From: Hyphochytrium catenoides
Taxonomy: Eukaryota > Sar > Hyphochytriomycetes > Hyphochytriales > Hyphochytriaceae
Reading direction: 5' to 3'
NCBI GenBank assembly: GCA_900088475.1
Contig: FLMG01004608.1
Location: 1 to 53,806, forward strand
DNA: 53,806 nt
The stretch's first letter is position 1. Every line of letters begins with the position of its first letter. The notes below the pieces were generated by a model that searched no databases, was not told the origin of the DNA, and was given only the letters and a program-made list of their open reading frames with translations. Of this stretch, positions 10,450 to 20,491 are shown piece after piece. The translations under genes and the position numbers were made by a program.

Positions 10450-11332
10450 ATGGGGTCCGAAGGCGATACGTTATTACAAGGGCGTAGCTTGTCTGAAGAG
10501 GGGAGGAAGAGCACTGGAAGACAAGTCTCCCTCCTTCAATTCTTCTTCAAAGACTGTCATCCCTCAACCATAGGAAAGGTAAGGAAGATAAGGCCTTAGA
10601 TAAGCCATCAGTCGCCCTTTGGTGCTTGCTCCTTCCCTTCCTCTTCTTCCTACCTCTTGTTGGCTCTCAAGCCTCAGACCTCGTTTAGCCTTGTTTGGTC
10701 GCTTTGCGGTGCTTCTGCTCTTTCCTCCCCCTGCTTCTATTCCCCTCTTCCTCATCAGGTACCTGTACAATCAGCATGGTAAATCCCGTGAACCTAACCC
10801 TTAGAATATAGCGGGAGATCAAGAAAGAGGGAGGGAGAGAGAGGAGAAGAAGGGAAGGGCACAGAAGAGGAAGCAGCGGGCGAGGAAAAGATAATAAGAG
10901 CAGACGCTTCTTTGCTGCGAGGGGTTTATAAGGAGGCCATAACTTTTTGCCTTGTTGCTTGCCGGTCACTCATCATGGGACTTTCTTGCTCTGTACTTGT
11001 GGCCGGCAATAGTGGCGGAGTCCTCACTCAGCTGCTCTTCCTTCTCTGCCCTTCGTCATCCCTCTCTTCTTCTGACCCCTATCAACCGTCACTCCCCTTT
11101 CCCCTTTCCTCTTTCTACCCCTGTGCCTTGCGTGCAGTTTATTGAGATGTTTAGATTGCGTGCATCTTCCCATTGTTATCCCCTATCATTTGTCGCTCTT
11201 CCGTCATCAGAAGAGCCTATTGCAAGGAGCCCAACTCTGACCGAAACAATAATCGAGTTGCTCATTTTTTGTTCTCCTCCCCAACGAAAGCCAACTAGCC
11301 GCGAGCTGACATTTGCGGCTCAGATCCTGTAG
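10450..11332 (+). CDS. Unidentified multi-exon gene (exon chain incomplete)
   Basis: Candidate exon 1 is 10450-10578 (43 codons, start MGSEGDTLLQGRSL, ending IGK before a GTAAGG donor), followed by a CT-rich intron. Later exons are probably about 10905-10997 (frame LLRGVYKEAITFCLVACRSL, ending before a GTACTT donor) and 11141-11332 (FIEMFRLR to AAQIL-stop), separated by a strongly CT-rich intron ending TGCGTGCAG. The phase between exon 1 and the 10905 exon does not close, so at least one exon is missing or wrong. I do not recognise the protein. The middle exon is hydrophobic and could be membrane-associated. Confidence 0.35.
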
Positions 11333-11390
11333 ACTTCTCTAATCTGGTTCGCCCATCGGGAGCGAATAAACCGCTGGAAGTGAAGACTCA

Positions 11391-12461
11391 ATGTCGCACT
11401 ACATGAGGCCTTCCCATCAAGGCACGCATCCGACGGGCGACGCTCCTAACCTCTTGACAACGACACCGTCGTTGACGACATTGGAAGAGGGTGAGAGAGA
11501 AGATGCTTCTACAGTGCCTTCCTCTACTTCGCTCTCTCCGGACCTTGGGACTCCAGCCAGTTCGCAAGAGAATGCTCCTACGATAGTGATAGACCATATT
11601 TCGGCGGCAGATGAGCAACGGCAAGGAGCACCACCGAAAACTGAAAGCAGCGGTCGCACAGTCGTCAGCGCGAGCTCAGCTACAGAAGCCAACTGTCTGA
11701 CCCCAGTGCATTCATTCCTTGTGGAAGACTGCCAGGGAAATTATGTGACTCCGCCAAACAGCGGGCACTGGGTGCCGCAGCCTCAGCAGCAGCAGCGCGA
11801 CGCTACGGGCCCTCCATTAAAGAAGGCGATGGCTCTCCCCAGCAATCTCAGCGGCAACTCTCTTGGCAGGCGATTCTCCTCTTCAGTGCCCCCTAATGGT
11901 TCTTGGGCGGTAGCTCATAGTCCCACAGATAGTACAGGTTCAGAAGAAGACGTGCGTGCCGTCTATGCGTACTGTGATGATAATACTGAGCACTCGACGT
12001 CTTGCTGCTCAATTCCCTTTATGAGGAAACATCCGTGGCTGGTCATGCAGATGACGCTGAATGTCTGCGTCAACATTCTTCAATTCTTAGAAGTCCTAAA
12101 CGTGTATAACTGTAAGCACTGGCTGTGCGGCGGTGTGCCCGGACTCTTGTTCTGTTTCTCTTTCATAAATTTCTTATTTCTCTGTCACGAGAAACCTGTT
12201 ATGATCCCCACCATCATGACTCATCTGTTTGGCTTTTTGGGTGCCATCTTCTGGGATTTCGAGAGATGGAATGTGGACACGAGGCACAGGACGGAGTATT
12301 ATGACACCCATGACCTCTATGCTGGAAACCTATGGCTGCTGAACTTTTGGAACTTTGCTTACCTCTGCTACCTGAAGCCAAGCTTTGCTGCTGCTGTTGC
12401 CTATCGCCGTCATCATCATTACCATCAACATCACCTACAAGCAGAAGGAGGGGATGCGTAG
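11391..12461 (+). CDS. Predicted multi-pass membrane protein, hypothetical, single exon
   Basis: 356 aa from the only possible ATG (an in-frame TAA precedes it by about 10 codons). The first ~205 residues are hydrophilic, rich in Ser/Thr/Pro, with a short Gln run (PQPQQQQ), so probably disordered and cytosolic. From residue 210 there are about four hydrophobic segments (roughly 216-237, 246-265, 270-288, 311-332) with aromatic and Cys residues, including ECF-like charged breaks such as FLCHEKPVMIP and FWDFERWNVD. The C-terminus is a His-rich tail (RRHHHYHQHH). Family not recognised; the membrane half could be a small channel- or receptor-like domain. No introns. Confidence 0.7.
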   Translation: MSHYMRPSHQGTHPTGDAPNLLTTTPSLTTLEEGEREDASTVPSSTSLSPDLGTPASSQENAPTIVIDHISAADEQRQGAPPKTESSGRTVVSASSATEANCLTPVHSFLVEDCQGNYVTPPNSGHWVPQPQQQQRDATGPPLKKAMALPSNLSGNSLGRRFSSSVPPNGSWAVAHSPTDSTGSEEDVRAVYAYCDDNTEHSTSCCSIPFMRKHPWLVMQMTLNVCVNILQFLEVLNVYNCKHWLCGGVPGLLFCFSFINFLFLCHEKPVMIPTIMTHLFGFLGAIFWDFERWNVDTRHRTEYYDTHDLYAGNLWLLNFWNFAYLCYLKPSFAAAVAYRRHHHYHQHHLQAEGGDA

Positions 12462-13325
12462 CCTGGCGACATTGGGAATATTGGTGCGCGTTGTCAGCAG
12501 GGGCTAGTTCTTGCTCTCTCGCTCACTCTGCTCTTCTATCTAGTCGTACTATACTACATAGATTAGAGACCATAGATCTATTATTGTATTTAGGTGCTAA
12601 TAAGGAAAACGTTAGACTGCTGTGTCTATTATCTGATCACCTAGCCAACAAATAGTGTCTTAGTTATAGGCTAATGTTGTCTCCCTTATGAGAATACGAC
12701 CGTGCTGCTTTGCTTGCGTCCACCTGCTGGCATATTTATTTGGATGGCTGTCGCGAAGAGTGAGGTTGGCGGGTGGTCATGCCCGTAGACTATAGACCTT
12801 GCACGCTTATTACAAGGCTAACAATAGGGAAGAAGAGAAGTTCCTCTATACTTTGCAGGAGGAACTTTGCTTGTGGTTCCTCCTTCTTGGTCACAAGGAC
12901 CGATGAGAATGAGATCCCCAATGATGAGGCCATAACAAAGTGGGATATTTAAGGTATAAATATCGCGCTTAGAGCCGTTAGCGGATGATTGACCAGGCTT
13001 TATTACCGTTAGCGGGTAGAGGCCCTGTAGAAAGAACTGGAAAATGACTGTTATCTTTGGTCGGTCTTTCCTCTTGTTAGAGGCCGTTCTCTCTTGAGGT
13101 CATCCTAGATTCTGCTGCCGTCTCTACACTCAGCAGCAGCAGCAGCAGAGGCTCTTCGTGCTTGCCGTGTGGTTGGGTGCCTTCACATTATTCCATGCTT
13201 ACTTTGAGACAGAAGGAAGTCAAAGAAACGAGAGACAGAAAGGCAGACGCTGAAGCTTCTTCATCGGGGGCGGCGCAGAAGGGCAGTAGTCCACGGGGAT
13301 TTCCATCGTCCATTGGCAGGAACAG
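12462..13325. other. Intergenic region with TATA-like element and (CAG)n
   Basis: No gene seen. A TATA-like ggtataaatatcgcgc lies at about 12953-12968, and a short cagcagcagcagcagcag run at about 13131-13148, both upstream of the phosphatase start. An open frame at 13162-13344 overlaps that start in another frame and has no support. Confidence 0.5.
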
Positions 13326-14366
13326 ATGTTGGATAGCTCAGTGATCTTCCAGTGGGCAGCGAGCTTTACGGCTCTGCTGCTCAGCCTATCCTACCTCCTT
13401 GCCCCTTACTCCCTCTTCTTCTCCAATGTTGCATACAAGGCGCACGTCTTCGCCGAAGGCGTGGTGGTCATGCTCCTCTCGTCAGACAAGAGCTGGGAGC
13501 CTTATCCGGATGTTGATGCTATAAAAGGCCGCGTCAAGGCCACGAAGCGAATAGTCTTCATCCGCCACGGTGAATCCGAATGGAACTTGGTCTTTAACAA
13601 GGGCTTTGGACCAAGCTTCTTTATTCGACTAGTCAGCGCTATCGTCAAAGAGTTCTTATTGCTAGGCACAAGAGACTCAATATTCGTGGACTCTTCCTTG
13701 AGCTTTGAAGGCGTGGAGCAGGCTATGCAACTGAAGCAGTATTTAGAGACAACCAGACTAGAAAAGGCAGGCAACGGAGAAACTGGCAATGTCTTGTCTA
13801 TGCTGAACGGAGACAACAAGCATGACTCTGTGCTTGTCTCCTCGAATCTCCGAAGAGCTCTTGAGACAGGGACGATTGCTCTTCAGGCACGCTTGCAAAG
13901 ACACCAGGAGAAAGTTCACATTCTCTCTTCTCTGCAGGAAGTGAGCAGGAACGTTGATGCAAATGCGCTGGCAGAGCCTCACGGAGTGCCTGATATCGCT
14001 AAGATCAAGCCTCACATGTTCGCGGAATGGGACATGCATAAGTACTACGATGTCTCTGCGAACTACGGGCAGAAGTCCATCCAGAGCAATGGGCTGATTC
14101 GGATGCTTTCATTCTGTCAATGGGCCTTTGATAGAGAAGAAGAGACCATTATCGTGGCTTCTGGCCACTCTCTCTGGCTGCGTTTCTTCTTCAAGACTTT
14201 CTTCCCTATTTCAGCCATAGATAAGTACGATGCTAAGAAGAGGAAGGTCACTAACTGTGGAGTGGTCGTCTTTGAATTGGGCAAGGGGACGCACCAAGGG
14301 AAGACGCTGTATAGAATCAACCCTGACAGCATCAAACTTATCAGAGGGAGCTTCTCATCTAAGTGA
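13326..14366 (+). CDS. Membrane-anchored histidine phosphatase (phosphoglycerate-mutase-like), single exon
   Basis: 346 aa. The histidine-phosphatase signature RIVFIRHGESEWN gives the phosphohistidine residue as His81 in R-H-G-E (residues 80-83). A second catalytic-pocket motif, IIVASGHSLWLRFFF, supplies the conserved late histidine, and VSSNLRRALETGTIAL matches the usual arginine-containing helix. An N-terminal hydrophobic segment (about residues 9-35) suggests a signal anchor, so it probably acts at an internal or plasma membrane. It is longer than a simple dPGM core, with an insertion after the RHG motif (FGPSFFIRLVSAIVKEFLLL), and is more likely a general phosphatase than a glycolytic mutase. 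Ends convergently about 480 nt from the ARP3 stop. Confidence 0.88.
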   Translation: MLDSSVIFQWAASFTALLLSLSYLLAPYSLFFSNVAYKAHVFAEGVVVMLLSSDKSWEPYPDVDAIKGRVKATKRIVFIRHGESEWNLVFNKGFGPSFFIRLVSAIVKEFLLLGTRDSIFVDSSLSFEGVEQAMQLKQYLETTRLEKAGNGETGNVLSMLNGDNKHDSVLVSSNLRRALETGTIALQARLQRHQEKVHILSSLQEVSRNVDANALAEPHGVPDIAKIKPHMFAEWDMHKYYDVSANYGQKSIQSNGLIRMLSFCQWAFDREEETIIVASGHSLWLRFFFKTFFPISAIDKYDAKKRKVTNCGVVVFELGKGTHQGKTLYRINPDSIKLIRGSFSSK

Positions 14367-14847
14367 AAATCATAGTCTGATAAGAGGATAGGCATGATCG
14401 GCATTGAAGCAGAGAAAGGGAGAAGGAACGAGCGTGAGAAAATGTCGGAGAAAGGCGAGGATGATAGAAAGAGGTTCATAGAGGGGCATAGGATGTGTCC
14501 ACTCTAGGCGGGATATAGGTTTAGCGGGAGCGTAAGAAAGAAAGCAAAGCACTTTATTGTTGGACAGAGTCTGAACTGTCGATATCCTATTGGCAGTCAG
14601 GGAAAAAGGTCACCAAGCAGGACTCCTGCTGAGTCGCCAACAGGATCTCCCGTTGCTTCCTACTCTCTGAGAACATGCTTTAGATACTCAGATTGTCTTA
14701 GTGTCCGTGATCTCTCTCTATTCGGCCTCGTTGGTGCTGGATGTGGCAACACTCTCCTTCTGTCCCATTTCTCTCTGACGCAGAGCTGCTCGTTTTTGAG
14801 TTTGTCTCTCATATGTCTTCTGAAGTCTCTCGGTTTCCTAGTAGCTC
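14367..14847. other. Convergent intergenic region
   Basis: Shared 3' region of the histidine phosphatase (+) and ARP3 (-). No coding signal. It must contain both 3' UTRs and polyadenylation sites. Confidence 0.5.
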
Positions 14848-17374
14848 CTAGAGCGTGGCGCTGAAGACAGGATTGTGTCTGGCGATTCGTGGACCTTCCT
14901 CTTCATATTGTGCCTTCGTATGGCACACCCTATAACCGAACCATAAGCAGTTAGAGGAACCGAGAAAAGGAGAAAGCTGCGAGACAATCGCTGCATAACG
15001 ATTGATCCAGGTGCGGAAGTTCATGTCACTAGAATGTCGGGTTTTTTGGGAAGATGGCAAAAAGCTAACGGAAAAGAGTATCCTAATTGTGGCTTCGGCT
15101 GTACGGAGAAAGGGTCGATATTATCTCTCTACCTGTAGAATTCAGGGGTAGCGGCCAGCATGCTGCCTCCAAACCACACGGCAAACCTTTGCATATGATG
15201 GCTGATGACATTAACATCCAGGGGTTGGAACTGGAGGTTCTTCACATGTTTCTGCGACCGATCGAGAGGAACGAGCGAAGAAACAGAAGGTGCCAGGCAC
15301 GAGTGAGAACAATACCATCAAGAAGGCGTCAGGGCACGGCGCGCTGACCTTGGCAATGGAATAAGAATATGACATCACAGGAAGAGAGAGAAGTAGTGAG
15401 TAGAAGGAAAAGCGGCTCCAAATGGTCATACCTTCATGGCCTCCACATTCGCGCTTTGTCTGTCGTCGACTCTCCGCTTGATGTCTCGCTGCACTCGACG
15501 TCCGAAGTCCTTGAACATTGTCGTCCCGCCAGACAGCACAATATTCTTATATAGCCCTCTTCTAGTGTCGATTGGGCACGCTAAGATAGCATCGTCCACC
15601 ACCTAGCATAACCGCACCAAGGAGATAAAAGGATTGAGGGATTGCCAGGAGGTTGAGTGAGGCAATTCTAGTAGCGCATTGGGTGGTAAAGAGCAGACAA
15701 GTGCCAAGAGAGACGAAAGAAGCTAATGGAGCTCGATGCGAAACAGCCAAACCAGGATAAAGCGCCGAAGTAAACAGGCAACTGCAGAAATAACAGATTC
15801 ATGTGTGCGAACCTACAACCTAGAGCAGGGAAATGTGTGAAGATTAACAGCAAGTGCATTGATAGGTCCAGGTCCAGTAGACAAACGTCGGAAGCATCCC
15901 CAGGATATCTTACTTCAGGCAGAGGAGTGAGCCAATCCGTACTGAAGATTTCTGGGTTGAAGAAGATCTCCGGACCAAGAAACCTCTCGTAGCCAATATC
16001 AATTGTCCAGGGCTGCTTCGTTCTAGGGTTTATCTCCTAAAAGAAGAGTGTGATTTGAGATAGCTATCAATTAAAGAAAGCATAACACAGAAGGTTCTAG
16101 CCGACGTGGACTTGGAAGAGGAAGGAGCCAACTCTGAGCGTGGGGAATAGCGCAGAGATCCAAATGAGTGGAAGACAGAGCCAAGCAGACACAGCAGCAG
16201 CCACGAGAGGGCTTGTACTAGAGTGGAAGACTTAGAAATTTCCTCACCGTGTGCGTCCTAAAGTACTTCTCTGGTTTCTCGTCGAACTTACGATACTCCT
16301 TCACGATGTCAGGGCAGACGTACGAATGCATCTCCTTCACGCGTTTAGCAACCTCTAAAGAATCTTCCGGTGGTACTGACTCTCCTCTATCTCGGAGAAG
16401 TTTCTGCAGCAGTGGCCGCCAAATGTAAAGACAGAGGTGAGTAGGAAAGGCGGTATCGATGGGACGTAAAGACGGAAGAGACACAGGAACAGAAAGAAGG
16501 CAAAGGAAAGACCCCATTCTTATAGAGAGATAAAGATAAGGAGTCTCTCGAAGCAGTCCGCTACTGCATTACCTGTATGAAGTTAGTAATGTCGCGGCCT
16601 GCAAGCGGGACTGACTTGATACAGCTACCGATGACATAACCTTCGGCAACAGGAATAACGTGCGTCACTCCGTCTCCAGAATCAATGACACATCCCGTTA
16701 ATGACCTCTCTGTGACCTGATGCAGCCATGTAAGCGCTTATGGGCCGAACAGGATTAAGGGTTCTGTGTGTTACCTGTTTCGATGTCCAGGAGGCCGCCA
16801 ACGCCAGGACAGCCTGTACGGCAATATAAAGACCAGGGACGTTGAAGGTCTCAAACATGATCTCTGCTGTGTATTCCCTATTTTCCTATAGCAATGGCCA
16901 TTCGCAAAATAAGCGGTGGGTAAGGTCTGGACGACGTGAAGGGGGCAGGGTACTTACGGGTGTGTTCAATGGGGGCTCAGTGAGAAGCATATAATGCTCC
17001 TCCGGCTCACAGCGAAGGTATTGAAAGATACATCGCTGCCAAACCTTCTCCATATTATCCCAGTTCTCTACTATACCGTGCTTGATGGGATAGTTGATTT
17101 GGTGTGTTGAGGCGTGGGACAACGCCTCATCTCCAATGTAAAAGTCAAGATCATCGATGCCGCTGCTTCGAACGAAATCACTGGCGGCGCTCGTAGCGTT
17201 GGCTATTAATGAGGGCACGATGTAGCTAGGCTCAAGGTTGCCGGCATACCCCATCTTGGTGTAGCTGAGGAAGCATTCGTTAGACATGTGGCAAGATGCC
17301 CCCAAACTGGTGAAAATATACCCGGCCCCTTACCCTGTGCCATTGTCGATCACAACCGCCGGCTTGTGCGACAT
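14848..17374 (-). CDS. ARP3: Actin-related protein 3 (ARP3), nine exons
   Basis: Core subunit of the Arp2/3 complex, which nucleates branched actin filaments in the cytoplasm. Exons in transcription order: 17374-17334, 17264-16958, 16885-16775, 16716-16573, 16403-16248, 16036-15914, 15602-15432, 15251-15133, 14929-14848; all phases close and give 417 aa, about the size of human ARP3. Diagnostic stretches: [19 protein letters not shown] (ATP phosphate loop), [134 protein letters not shown] and the terminal [11 protein letters not shown]. The first intron is only 69 nt. Presence of ARP3 implies Arp2/3-dependent motility or trafficking in this organism. Confidence 0.97.
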
Positions 17375-17950
17375 GGTTAATGGTCGACCGCTTCTCGCGA
17401 ATATATAATTGGAGTATCGGCTACCGGGCACTAAGCTTGATACTGCTTGGACAGAGCGCGTCTCCCTATTGTGAAGCTTCAGAAGCCGATGACGAAGCTT
17501 CATCAGACAGAAAGATTGCATCTTGAGCTCCAAAAAGGAGGAGGATGATTCTGCTCTTGAAAGATTTTCTTGTCTAACTTGTCCATACAGTCGGGGGGGT
17601 TACTGAGAGCTAGCTAGATTCATAATAGCATAACGCCATATTAGCTAGATACAGAATAATAGTAATTAGCATTCCTGATAAATGAATAGATCAAAGATTG
17701 AGGATCAATAAGGATTTTGAAGTGATAACCTTTCTCAGCCGTGTTCCAAGGTGCTTCGCCTCCTGTTGAAGTCACGCCAAGTCTCAACGATCTCTCCACA
17801 TCCGCAGCTGCCATCTTTCCCTTTACCTTATGTATGCAAGTGTGGACATGAGAAGAGCGAGAAGCTCTTGGTGCAGCTATTTAACATCCGAACGGAATAC
17901 TCTATGTGGCCGCTGTGGAATGCTGATTAGCTGCGTCTGACATCAGCAGA
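17375..17950. other. Divergent promoter region ARP3 / small membrane protein
   Basis: Between the ARP3 start (17374, minus) and the start at 17951 (plus). No ORF of note. AT-rich patches occur at about 17620-17720. Presumably carries both promoters; no specific element identified. Confidence 0.45.
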
Positions 17951-18943
17951 ATGATAGAGATCCCTCTATTCTCTGCGGACGACGAAGGAGATGGTGATGT
18001 TTACATAGATGAAAATGCGTGGCAAGAGCACCGAGGCCACGCCAAAAGGCTGGACTGGCGGGAAACTATTTCTGGGATCAGCAAGATTATGCTTGGAGCC
18101 CTGGCTCTCTGTGGGTTTGTAGTGACGCTTGCCAGCTACATTCCATCAAGCAGGGAATATGCCTCCCTGTGGATGGTCCCTTCGGTCAGGGACCAAGCGA
18201 CTATGGTGACAGTTGTTGGTCCACCGGGTGCTGAGGATCTCTGTGGAGGCGTAGTCGATATCAAACTCTCCTCTCTAAGATCAGTCACGGCAACGTACGG
18301 GATACCGGCAAATGCAGCCTACCCAGGACAGGGTCGTGGCTCTAACAGGATTGTGCCTGCAGAGTTTATGGCCTCCGCGTTGGCTGCCACCGCTTCAGAG
18401 GAGCAGTTGACCAGTATCAACGTTAAAGTCGCAGGGGGTATTAAAATATCGATTGTGCAGAGCGTTCTGGTGCAAGAGCTAGGTCTAAAAGCATTGATAG
18501 AAGGCAGCCTTCTTTACAGATGCGCTCATGCAGCATCAACATTGAATCCTCTGTCCCACAAGCTATTAAGCGCAGACTGCCTCACGCCTGATTCGATGTC
18601 CTTTGGTGGCCCTGAATGCCCCGATGGTCTCTTAGTGGATGTGAAGTCTGTCAGAGAGGCTATGGGCGGAAGTCAGGAAGTCAATCTAACGGCATACCCT
18701 ACGTGGAGGACGTTTTGTCAGTATCTCTCGATGGAGTTTTTCTCTCATGAACGACAAGGAGACTGTGCCTTTGACAAGAAGCTTTCGCAAGACGAAGAAG
18801 AAGGTGGGTGCAACTCGGGCTGTGTGATCTCTACGCTAGGCGAGAGATATAGTGCCTGTCACGGAGCTTCCAAGCCTCGTTATGCGGCGTGTGAAGCTAT
18901 GCCGGCGGACTTCCTGCAGTCAGTAAGCACAGGAAGAGGCTGA
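17951..18943 (+). CDS. Hypothetical single-pass type II membrane protein, Cys-containing, single exon
   Basis: 330 aa. The N-terminal ~40 residues are acidic then basic (FSADDEGDGDVYIDENAW, then AKRLDWRE), followed by one hydrophobic helix at about residues 45-64 (MLGALALCGFVVTLASYI). The remaining ~265 residues would be lumenal or extracellular, with ten cysteines, many in the last third (GCNSGC, SACHG, YAACEA), suggesting a disulphide-bonded domain, and an N-glycosylation sequon NLT. I recognise no family; it may be lineage-specific. Intronless, with ATG in a clear position just after an untranslated stretch. Confidence 0.65.
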   Translation: MIEIPLFSADDEGDGDVYIDENAWQEHRGHAKRLDWRETISGISKIMLGALALCGFVVTLASYIPSSREYASLWMVPSVRDQATMVTVVGPPGAEDLCGGVVDIKLSSLRSVTATYGIPANAAYPGQGRGSNRIVPAEFMASALAATASEEQLTSINVKVAGGIKISIVQSVLVQELGLKALIEGSLLYRCAHAASTLNPLSHKLLSADCLTPDSMSFGGPECPDGLLVDVKSVREAMGGSQEVNLTAYPTWRTFCQYLSMEFFSHERQGDCAFDKKLSQDEEEGGCNSGCVISTLGERYSACHGASKPRYAACEAMPADFLQSVSTGRG

Positions 18944-19992
18944 CATGTAACGCTCGACGTTCCCGAGACTATCTAAGACTAGGAGGACGTTGGCCTATTC
19001 TATGACGTTCAAGAGCATCATCACACTCCAAAGGTTCAGCCCCTTTGCTTCAGATGATGAACCTGCAAGGTGTTGCAAAGTTGCAAGCGAAGAGCGTAGA
19101 GTCTTCGAGGTTGGCAAGGGAGCCCGAGTGAAATTTCATTCTGCTCTTTTCTGCCAGTGTCTAAGGGTGGCAATTGATTCTGCATGTACCCAGTGGAGCG
19201 GCCCAGAGTTCTCTCGGTCCTTTGCATTTTAGTAAATTTGAGGGAGTCGAAGTGTGACCAATGGAACTGTCCTCTACCACTGATGATGAAGTTCACCGAC
19301 AGCTGTAATATACCATGACTGTTACCGATGCGAGCTGCATGGTCCCAAACGTATATCTTGCACTTTACGGCTCCCGCTTGACCAGGAGGTGTCAAACGAA
19401 GTCGCTGTTCTCTCCCACCTGGTTCGACCCCCTCCTCCTTTCTTCTACTGCGTCTCTTCTCCGTAGAGCTTCTTATCCTGCATGTCGCATCTCTTTCTTT
19501 CTCTCGTCTGGCGCTGTCAGCGCTCTATATTTCCTTCAGTGACCTCGCTGTTTGTCTCCTGCTGGGCTGGATATCTTAGTAGAACTACACTATTGCAGCA
19601 TTAGGTCAAAGGACAGGAGGCTGCGGAGCGCAAGATCTCCCACTTCACCATGTAACGCCAAGCTAACCTGAAAATGCCCTATATTAAGCCTTAGGGAGAA
19701 ACTTATGGTGCGAGTTGCCTATTATTAATGTTATATTACTGTGTTAACAACCTGATAGGGCAGCAGGCTAACCTGATAAAGTCGCATGAGTCCGTTTGCA
19801 GCTGGATCCGAAGAATATTGGATCTGTGTTCGGATCTTCACGGGGCGATTCTGATGATGCTGCCGGAAGGAGAGAAGCATGACTCTTCTTTGTCCTGCCT
19901 CCTCTTGCTTGTCTGTCTCATCTTGTGTCTCTCTCTCTCTGGTCTTTCCCCTTCTCTCAACTCACTGTCTCTTTCTCTTTAACGCTCTCTTA

Positions 19993-20041
<49 letters not shown>

Positions 20042-20491
20042 TCTGTGTTTCTTTCTCTTGCATGCGCTGCTCTCCCTTATACTCTTTCTCATGTCCCTTC
20101 TCCCCGAACACCCGGCCCGCCCGGTGTCGCGTGCGCTCTCTCGCTCACTCCTTCTCTAAGTAATCCTTTACTTCCTCTCTTCTCTCTCTTTCGGTTATCT
20201 TTCTTCTATCTTTCATCTCTACTCTTTTATGGACCTGATTCCCCTGTATCTTCTTCGACGGGTTTCTTGTTTGCTTGTGACTCCTCTAACGGAGAACAGA
20301 GGCTTCCTTGCTGCTCTCAGATCTCAGTCCCAAGTATTGAAAAAACAGCTCCCCCGGTCCTGGCTTTCCTGCTCTCACTCTATCGAGAGCCAGACTTTTC
20401 AGCATGTTTAGCCAGGCAGGGAAGGCTAGCCAACCTTGACTAACAATAATCAAGGACAGAGGATAGCTAAGACAACTTGGAACCAACAGAG
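18944..20491. other. Intergenic / possible 5' UTR region with CT tract
   Basis: 1.5 kb with no supported coding exon. The plus strand carries a (CT)n tract at about 19920-20045 and pyrimidine-rich DNA to about 20225. Because introns here are CT-rich on the sense strand, this may be a 5' UTR intron of the glycosidase downstream; no upstream exon could be identified. Confidence 0.4.
19924..20048 (+). repeat. (CT)n microsatellite
   Basis: Interrupted ctctctct runs on the plus strand upstream of the glycosidase gene. Confidence 0.85.
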
